Below, piece by piece: positions 12,601 to 21,614 of a stretch of DNA of 64,000 bases. The stretch's first letter is position 1. Every line of letters begins with the position of its first letter. A program made the position numbers and the translations under genes. The stretch is taken from positions 5,550,501 to 5,614,500 of the forward strand of contig NC_132986.1 of the NCBI RefSeq assembly GCF_047496725.1, in the 5' to 3' direction. Under the pieces are notes generated by a model. That model worked only from the letters and a program-made list of their open reading frames with translations. It did no database searches and had not been told where the DNA came from. This DNA is from Anoplolepis gracilipes (Eukaryota > Arthropoda > Insecta > Hymenoptera > Formicidae).

Positions 12601-15600
12601 GTACAGTTAGAAGGTGCCAAAAATAACGGAGTAAGAGCTAATAATATAATAAAATTAGATAGAATAGATAGAATAGAATTATATAATACCATATAATGAT
12701 AAAACGTAATTATTTAAATTTATCTTTTATATATTTGTATATATTAAGCGACACAAATGACAGTACTATTTATCTATATGTATTATTGTAATAATATACT
12801 GGAAAAGTTCATCTTTTGTATTAATATGTCAGTTTGCTCCCTTTTTCTCTAAAATTTCAAAAGAAATACTTGTTACTTGAAAAATAAAAGTTAAAAAAAG
12901 ATTTCCAAGTTTCATAATGAGATAAGAATAAAATAGGTATTATAAGTCGACATTATAAAAATTAACTTTTAACTATAATATTAAATGCAGTAAAAAAGTA
13001 TACTTTTCTACTTTAACAATTATCCACTTTTTTCCTTACTTTATCATAACGTCTTAATGCCAGTACAAGCTGACGAAACCGCAGACTTATTCGGGCCACT
13101 TCACCGTCTCATAAATATTAAATAGCTTCCTTAATCCGGATGCTTACAAAATCTCACAAAGTACTATCGCGCTTACTTGTGCTTCTTCTATTATTAAGAA
13201 TTTTTGATATAGAGAGGATCTGTGAAATTATCGAAATTTCTGTAACAAGCGCGCACACTATCGCCAATCTACTCCGAATATTCCGAGGTCGCTTAACTCT
13301 TTCGTGTATGTGTGCTGAATACGCTTCGTCGAATTTCATTACCGAACATCTACTACGGTTAAGTCGGTTCCTGAGACTTCGCAAATTACGGAAATCAAGA
13401 GAACTCTAGTAAGTGTAGAGGATACTCCCGTTTCCTGCTTTCACGCGCGTTTCTTGTTCCCTCGTTGCACGCTCAACTGACTCAGACTCTAGTATCTCTC
13501 GTCTAATATGATATCGTATATAGTCGAAATCAATCGCTCAATGACTCGATGAAAGCTCATGCGGAGTTCATTTTCCTGGACCTGCTACGAGGTTTGCGGC
13601 CATTTTCTCGGCGCGGCATAAAGGGACGGTAAAAGGTTTCCGGCAGGAACAGATGTGAAAAGTCACAGACGGCCGGGCGGAAATAAACTGCGGCATATGT
13701 CATTGCCCTCATCCTTATCCTTTTCCGTTCTTCCTTTGGCGTCCTTTACGACGTTCATGCCGGAGGTAGGAGCCGAGACGAGCTCGCGGCGGTAAAAGGC
13801 TAATTGGCAATTTACAAACGTGGGTGGGGTTATCTAAACACCGTATAAACGCGAACGACGTCCAACTGTATCAGTCGTAGCGTCCCAAGTGCATAAAGAC
13901 GAACGCATAAAAAAATATACGTGTGGACAGGAAGAACGATGACGAGAGGTAATTTCAGATAGATGAATGTACAATACATAGTGTTGGATAGAAAACTAGA
14001 TACTCGAAAAACATTACTTGAATTAAATTCACTGTACGTGCTCGTTCCGGATCTCTTTACCTTTACAAATCTCTAAATAATACCATAATAATAAAATCAT
14101 GAAACAGGATGGCTATCCAAATCTTGTAAAAAATCTTTAATTTTCCAGGTACTTTTGTTCAAAATTCCAAGTAAAGAGAATATTTTCAAAATTTTTTAAT
14201 AAACTTTTTCTAAAATAATTATTTTTATTTCATACGTTTTCTAATGTTTTTCATTTATATGAAGGACAAACACAGGAACCTCTTAAGTTTCAAAAGTGCT
14301 AGATTTGTAAATGTACTTAAAAAACTGAATAAGAAAACTTTCATAAGAAAAGCATTTTTCACTTGCATAAAATTTTCTCTCTTTCTCATTAAAAATTACA
14401 AAATTAAAAATACTTCATATTTATTATTATGTTAAGACATTGAATATATAAATTTGTTTGACTGACTGACTGCTGTCTATGAAACTGGCGTCTCACTTCG
14501 TGGAAACATTAATTGTTGAGAGGTTTTGTTCTGGTTTTATTTTTAATAATTCTAAAGTTCTTGACAGATTAAACAAACATAGTAGTTCTAGCTATTAAAT
14601 AAAAAAAAGACTCAGAAGACACTAACAATAAGACTAGAGACTTATACATATAGATAAAAAAATGGTACTTATATACATGTACGTACAGCATCTCAGGCGA
14701 TCTAATTTGTTTAATTAATATTCTAATAATTTTTACGCATAGAACTTTTTGTAAAACTATTGTAGAATTTTCAAGTGTTCAAAATCTGACAAGAAATGCT
14801 AAAAAAAATTGTCAGCGGACAAAGTAAGCAGCGTGAATTTGATGTCTCAGTTTGTCCCGAACCATTTTTTTTTGTTTAATAGCCAGAATTATTTATTTAC
14901 TCTATCTTAAGAATTCTAAACCTATTAAAAATAAAACCAGAATTTTTAACAATTAATAAGTTTCCAAGAAATAAAACGCCAGTTTCATACACACGGTTAA
15001 CTGTTTACAATATAAGAATAAAATTATTAAAAAGAGAATTTTCGAAATTCCCTGAATCATAATAAAATTCCATGAGATTTCCCTAATTTTTCCAGATACA
15101 AAAAAAAATCCCTGAAAATTCTAGGTTTCCATGTTTTTTCAGAAAGTAGACACCCTAATAAAGGCGAAAGGATCATATTGTCAAACATGTTAACGTTTGA
15201 ACGATATTTATTTTTTTTAGTTTCCTTTTAGATAAACCTTTCTCAACTACGAGACATACTTATATCTGAGTTGATATTACATAAAGTTTTGTATTAGTTC
15301 AGGCTTAATTAAAATCAATATTTAAATTTGTCTGACTTTCTAGAATTTTCATGTTGTATAACAGTCTTGGCATAAATCTAATAGCACAATTATTCGAAAC
15401 TTTCGCAATTATATGATGACGTTTCTCGACCGAAAATCCGCAATTTTGTCATCACAACTTTTTACAAATATTTTCATAGATTGCTATTAAATTCCGATAC
15501 GAAGAAATCTTTAGTCTGCTTTTTCAATCTATCAACTATTTCGTCTCCCATCATATAGAACATATGATTTCAAATATCTCTGTACGAAAAGCAACTTGAA

Positions 15601-18600
15601 TGCATGCAATATGCGCGAGATGTTTGTAGCAATATTTTTATTTTCTTAAATATAAATTTTTTTTGATATTCTTTAATGTTTTGCGATTTGAGACGATTTT
15701 TCCATAAGAAAATCATTTGCATAAATATCGATTATATCTATTTATTATATATAAATTTATCTTGATTTTACGCATCAATATATTACAAAATGTTTCTGTT
15801 AGCAGAGATTGCAGTTTTTACATTTTTTACATCAGCAAAATCCGATTAAATCTCATTTTCCATTATGTATTATCCGCAAGACATAAAACTTCTAGCTTGT
15901 AATTTTATTTTTTTTATTCCACATTTCGCAGCACACGCGATCGCGACGTTTATCGCCGCGTCCAATTCGTGATAATTGATAGCTCGCAGTGCTTTCTTTG
16001 AAATTTCTTTTCTCCTAGTAACTATCCTTTTAACTGCCTTTCTCTGTTCTTTTACGATCAGACTGTTTTATTTGCACAGCTAAACAGCAACAATACGAAG
16101 ATTACCTGATACGAAGATTGTCTGATTCGATCGTCTGATCCACGCGCTCGTATTTCCCCGCCGATCTCGTAATTGCCCTTTTACGCTGATCACTATTTAC
16201 TGCTGTGTTTCGCATTACGTTGATTATTCGCATGTAAGCCCACGACCGAGTATCCCTGGCGCGTATACGGACGCGTGATAAAGCGCGATAGCGAAACGTA
16301 GGTATCTCCTGCGACATATCTTCCGACGTTTTATCGACGTCGTAATTTAGAACGAGGCGTCCCATGGATATCTCCAGCCCCGCTTCGACCGATTTACGGC
16401 CCCGAGTAGCGCGCACCTGTATCTCGAGCCTCATTCGTCCTGTTCTTCGCGAATATTATTTTTCCGCGAAATAATGGAATCAAATAAACGGAGAATGTTT
16501 GGGAGTTTACGCGAACTGACTCAGGATAAATTTTGCACGCGATGCAAGATGCATCTTTTTGGGGAAGTAAAGAGTCTGGCTTTTGTCATTTTTTTATAAT
16601 CAAAATGCATAGATATCGTGATATTATATCGCTAATGTAACAAAGAGTAGAAACAATTTATATCGTATAATATGTATGATATGTAGTGTAATATAATATC
16701 TTATATGTTATCTTTAATATATAACATATTAATACGGAACGACATATTATAAAATAAGAAAAAAGGCTAGTAATATGATGAAACTTTCATTGCATAAATG
16801 TGAAGAATCTCTGATGCACAATGACGTAATAAAAATAAATATTATGCAAGGGATGCGAAATATTACGTAAGAATATTCCATGTAAAATCTGCACTGCATT
16901 CTTCGCGAAAATTTGAGATAAATTTACGTAACACTGGCCATCCTTTTATTTCCAGACTCAGAACAATCACCGGCCGTATACCTCAGGGACGATCCACTGT
17001 TTGGCACCCTTCAATTGCAGCAGCACAGCGAGCTACGTGCGCCTACGGCAGAACGCGCGGCTTTCTACCTCGATGCGGCGGTTGCTGGTCGTCAACGGGA
17101 GGACGGCGACGCGCATATGCTCTACACACTGCACGTATACCAATATAGCGTCGCCGGCAAGGGCGGAGGTAAATAAATCTTCGAATTTTCTTGCATTATC
17201 ATTTTTCCCTTCGTCCGATTTTTCATCGTTATTTCAAGTAAAAATACGTAATATTCCGTTATTCTTTCTCGTTCTTCTCGCTCTATGTCATGAAATTCAA
17301 AAGTAGCGCTGTTTCTCGACTGCGCAGTTGCCGGTGGCAGAAGTCGGCTGCATCTGATGGATCTAGGAAATTCAGATCGCGGCAAGTCCTCGGGCGGAAT
17401 TCCTCTTTCCGGTCTGGGCAACATTCTGCTGGCGATCTTCAACGGCCAGAAGCATTTGCCGTACAAGGAACACAAATTAACGCAACTGCTCAAAGAGTGC
17501 CTCGGCTCTCTGACCTGCCACGCGGCTATGATAGCTCACGTATCGCCCAATGCCCAGCACTATACAGAGACGCTCACTACTGTTCAGCTGGCGTCGAGAA
17601 TCCACCGGATGCGACGTCGGAAGATCAAGTTTGTCGGCGGTGGCACGCAAGGTACCGGGAGCGGTGGCAGTTCCGGCGAGGAGGCAGCTCGACAGAACAG
17701 CGAGTGCGATCCAAGCTCGAGTGATTTATCCGCCGACACGGTAATTTACGTCGGTCCGAGTGCCGACGACGCCACCGATGGCGAACACCCGCCTGTCTAC
17801 ATACCCAGCTTGAATTCGGGCGACAATCGTTGCGCGATGGGTAGGGTGCTTCGCGGTTCCGCCGCCGAGAGACCGAGCAAGATTCCCGAGGAGCGTAGTC
17901 CGGCACATAAATCCAAAACGGTGAAAACGCTGACGCAGACCGCGTCCAAGCAGACCTCGCCGGCGCACAGCGCGACGCCGAAAGCGAGTCCGGCTAGAAA
18001 GAATTCCTCGTCAAAGAGCGCGTCCTCGGCGTCCAAGATCAACGATTCACCCAGTAGTAAGATCCCGGTAGCGGCGCAGAGCGGCGGCTCCGACGAACAG
18101 TGGATAGACGGTCCGAGAATTTCCAAGTCAAAGGTCGCCGAGGCCAGACATATGTTGAAAGATTCGCATCACAAACGAGAGACGTGGATCGACGGGCCGA
18201 TGCAACTGACCAGTGCGCCGGCGCTGCAATTGCACACTCATCAGCATGCATCTTCCGGTTACGGTTTCATGGACAGCCACAAGAAGAGCATGATTAGAAA
18301 GTGGGTGGAAAATCAGTCGTCACAGATACAGCGGGCAAAGCACGTCGCACCGCGGCTTGACTCTTCCAAAATGTCCTCCGGTCAGTCATCCGGTCAGTTT
18401 AAAGAACTGACGCAGTTCAAAACCTGTGGTGGTACGGAAGACGACGATACGTCATTGTCCACAGTTGAGAGTGATAGCTTGAAAGCGAACGAGGTCGAAG
18501 ATATAACCGAAAAATTGAGCGCCAAGCTGAATCTACTGAACGTTAAGTCCAATACGGATTCAGGGTTAGATTTAACGGCGAGCCCGGTGATGGATGATAG

Positions 18601-21583
18601 TGTCGAAAAGGGGAAGCTCGATCTACCGGATGACGAAGATGACGACGAAGAAATTGTCGTACCTCCACCGTTACCGTTGATCGAACCACTCAGTAACGGA
18701 GTAAGCCGGGAAGTCTCCATGGAAAGTCTGAATCTGTCGCACAAGGATATCGTTCTACCTTCGAGGCATTCGTTGTCTTCGGAGGACGAGATTTTAGAGA
18801 TTGTCGAGGTAGAAGATTTAGAACCAGTACCTATGCAGGACTCGTGTTTGCAAGTAACTGAAGAAGACATCGCGCTCTGTATGGGTGAAAATCCTCTGCC
18901 TGAGAGTGATCAAGAAGAACATCCTTTAAGAATTCTTAGTCAAGAAAATCTCACTGTGGTCTCAACTTTTACAGGTGAGTAAATTTTCGTCTATGCAAAA
19001 TACTCATACTTTTCTCTAAACGCTTATTATATATTTCAATATTAATTATATATAGAATAAATATTTATAATGCCTTTTAATTTACGAAGGGTGACTAAAT
19101 TATTTTATTATAATTTATTGTAAACGTTCTCGTGTGCTTTCTCTGTCTCGCTCTTTACATTAATCCTTTGAGTCACAGCGAATCACCACCTTTTTTTCGT
19201 AGTTTTTTATTGTTTTAACTACTTTTTTATCAACAAATACTGGATTTTTTTGTTTCTACAGAGTCTCTAGAACATCAATAAGTGTAAAAGAAATATGAAC
19301 AGTCATTAATTGTTAATTGCAAAAATACCATGTATAAACAAACAGTCAAAATTAGTACTTTTTTACGAAAAAATGCATTTTCTACTAATCTATTATGACA
19401 ATAAATACGACAATTTTCCTATAATCTTAGTACACTCTATAGTATTTTTCAGAATTTTTTTAGAATTTTCCACCGTGTTGTTTTTGTTAAATCCTCCTTT
19501 TTTTAATAAAAAATATATAAAAAATAATATTTTCCGTTCTAAATTAAAAGTAACAGTCGTATTCTTTTTTAAGTTTTTTTCTCTGAAGGTTTTTTCGATC
19601 GCAGAATCTGAATCTAAAAGAAAAAAAATTTAATTTCATAAATTTAATATAGGGATCCAATATGGCGGAAGTAAAATTTCGTCTGCTATATTGGATCCGC
19701 TATCTTGAATTTTGAAAACCTGACAACGGATTCGTAATCAGCGACCCCAAAAACCCTTATATACCAAATTTTATAAAATACTTACAATTAGAAAAATTCG
19801 TGACTCAAAGGGTTAAGATAGTATAATTTCTGTAAAAGTTTTTCTTTTAATCATACACTCGCATTTAACTTCTGTTTCGCCGCGATTATTTTTGTCGCAA
19901 AACTTTTGTACAAGCTATTATTTCGCATCATCTCAAAATCGATTTTTTGATCCTAGAAACGTATAACAAGCTATGCGGTAGAAAACAATAATTCATTTCT
20001 CTCGAATACAGAAACTCCGATATAATTACATGTCATTGCGTTCCGTTCTTCAAATCAAAGCGGACAGCTGTCTTATAGTTCCGCTGTTTTCCCCCGTCGT
20101 TCTTATCCGGCGACTTCTTGCACGATAAGATATAAAACTTGGACGGACGAAAGGTACGAGACAGAAAAATAATTTCCAGACTCCATGTCGGTGATGTCAG
20201 ACACGGAGAGATACAGACCGCATTATCCGCCGCCGGTTGGTGCCGGTGTTCTACCTAGGCCATACTTCGACCACGAGGACTTTCTCGAACAAGAGACCAG
20301 GCACAAGTTCGATCAGCTGGCCCGCCTCCATGAGCTCTACCAAAGCAAACTTGCTCTCGCCAACGTTTCCAACTCCGTGACTTACCAGAGAGAAAATTCT
20401 TCCACTGTCAATGTACGAGATGCTCCATGTAAGTTTCCGTTATTGGAGGCTCAATTCTGTAGACGACAGAAAGAAAACCAGACAGATTTCTTTTATCGCT
20501 ACATTGAATTCTCTCAAGAAACGGCCTTGTCGACGTTGTCATCAGAATTATACACGCTATGTAATTCCTTGCTCACCACGTTTAATAATCGCGTCGCAAT
20601 TGAAAGCGATTTCCAAATCTGGTTTTAATTCACTTTTAAGTTTGCATAAACAATAGTGCTTTATTTTATAAATCCACTCTTGTATTTCCTCTATTAAAAT
20701 TGAAAAAAAAAATACGAAACACAAAATATAATAGAATTACGATAATTCAAATAAAAAATTAAAGTCGCGAAATGCCGCTTGATTAAAAATAAAAGATCAT
20801 TTTTAAACGAATAATAGATTTTCATCAATCAAGGCACTACAGCCAGCAATCTACAATCTACATCCAGTATAACATTAACGCAGGACAAATTCCAGCAGCG
20901 ACCGTCTTCCGTCCGCCGTCTCGCTGTCAATCCTTGTCCCTTTCGGACGTCTTATTCAACGACAACGCGAGCAATCACGGCAGCATCTACAGTGAACCCG
21001 CGTACATAGCCGGCAAGCCTGATCAGGAAAAGATCTGCGATAATTGTCGTCAGAGCATGTCCAGGCCCGCCACGGCCTCTTATTGGTATCCCAGTAGCGT
21101 CGCCCATCTCGCCAGTCCTAGAAGGTACTGCGGCAAGTTGGGCGACTGCAATATCTCCAGTCTGAGGCATCCGGATGGCGCTTCGAATCCCAACCTGAAG
21201 GAGGAGATCGAAAGGATACCCGGAAACGGAGCGTCCGGCTCAGATCCTGAGGAGGAATATATAGAGGCGAAGAAGTTATTCACGGCTGCTGAGAGGTCCG
21301 AGAGAACGGTAACAGGAAAATCCGACATCGAAGAGGACCTAAAGATTCAAGGTACGAAAATGGAACATCGCTAAAATCTAAAAAATGCTTTCACATATTT
21401 TTTTAATGCCTCTACATTTTTATAAAAATTGCGTTGATTAAAAATCAATAGAAATTTCAATCATAGCCTAATTCTTAATTTACATAATAGAAATATTGAA
21501 TTGCACGTTTGAATAAAAATCTTGACTTAAAAATTAATAAAGCTACCAATATATAAATCAGCGTGCTGTTCTAATGTTAAAGA

Positions 21584-21614
<31 letters not shown>

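Larger units (their letters stand above)
3618..16955 (+). other. 13.3-kb KIF26 intron
   Basis: Phase-1 intron between the P-loop exon and the next motor exon. AT-rich filler is broken by GC-richer islands at about 4650-5350, 7840-8110, 9540-9830, 10260-10740, 11490-12250, 13060-13960 and 15940-16440. None contains a recognisable exon. They are candidate regulatory blocks or old gene debris. The intron also carries two repeat elements (12375-12641, about 14108-15165), a 22-T run (11837-11858) and a strong core-promoter candidate (13844-13948). Confidence 0.8.

Noticed and set aside
16102..16434. 110-codon minus-strand frame
   Set aside because: Arg-rich, no recognisable domain, no splice or promoter context; sits in a GC-rich block of the kinesin intron.
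19310..19633. 107-codon Phe/Lys/Ile-rich frame
   Set aside because: Lies inside the TTAA MITE and reflects AT-rich sequence, not a transposase.
20834..20895. Extending KIF26 exon e upstream using earlier AG sites
   Set aside because: The frame is open there, but the AG sites are either out of phase or, at 20882-20883, create TGA with the preceding exon.
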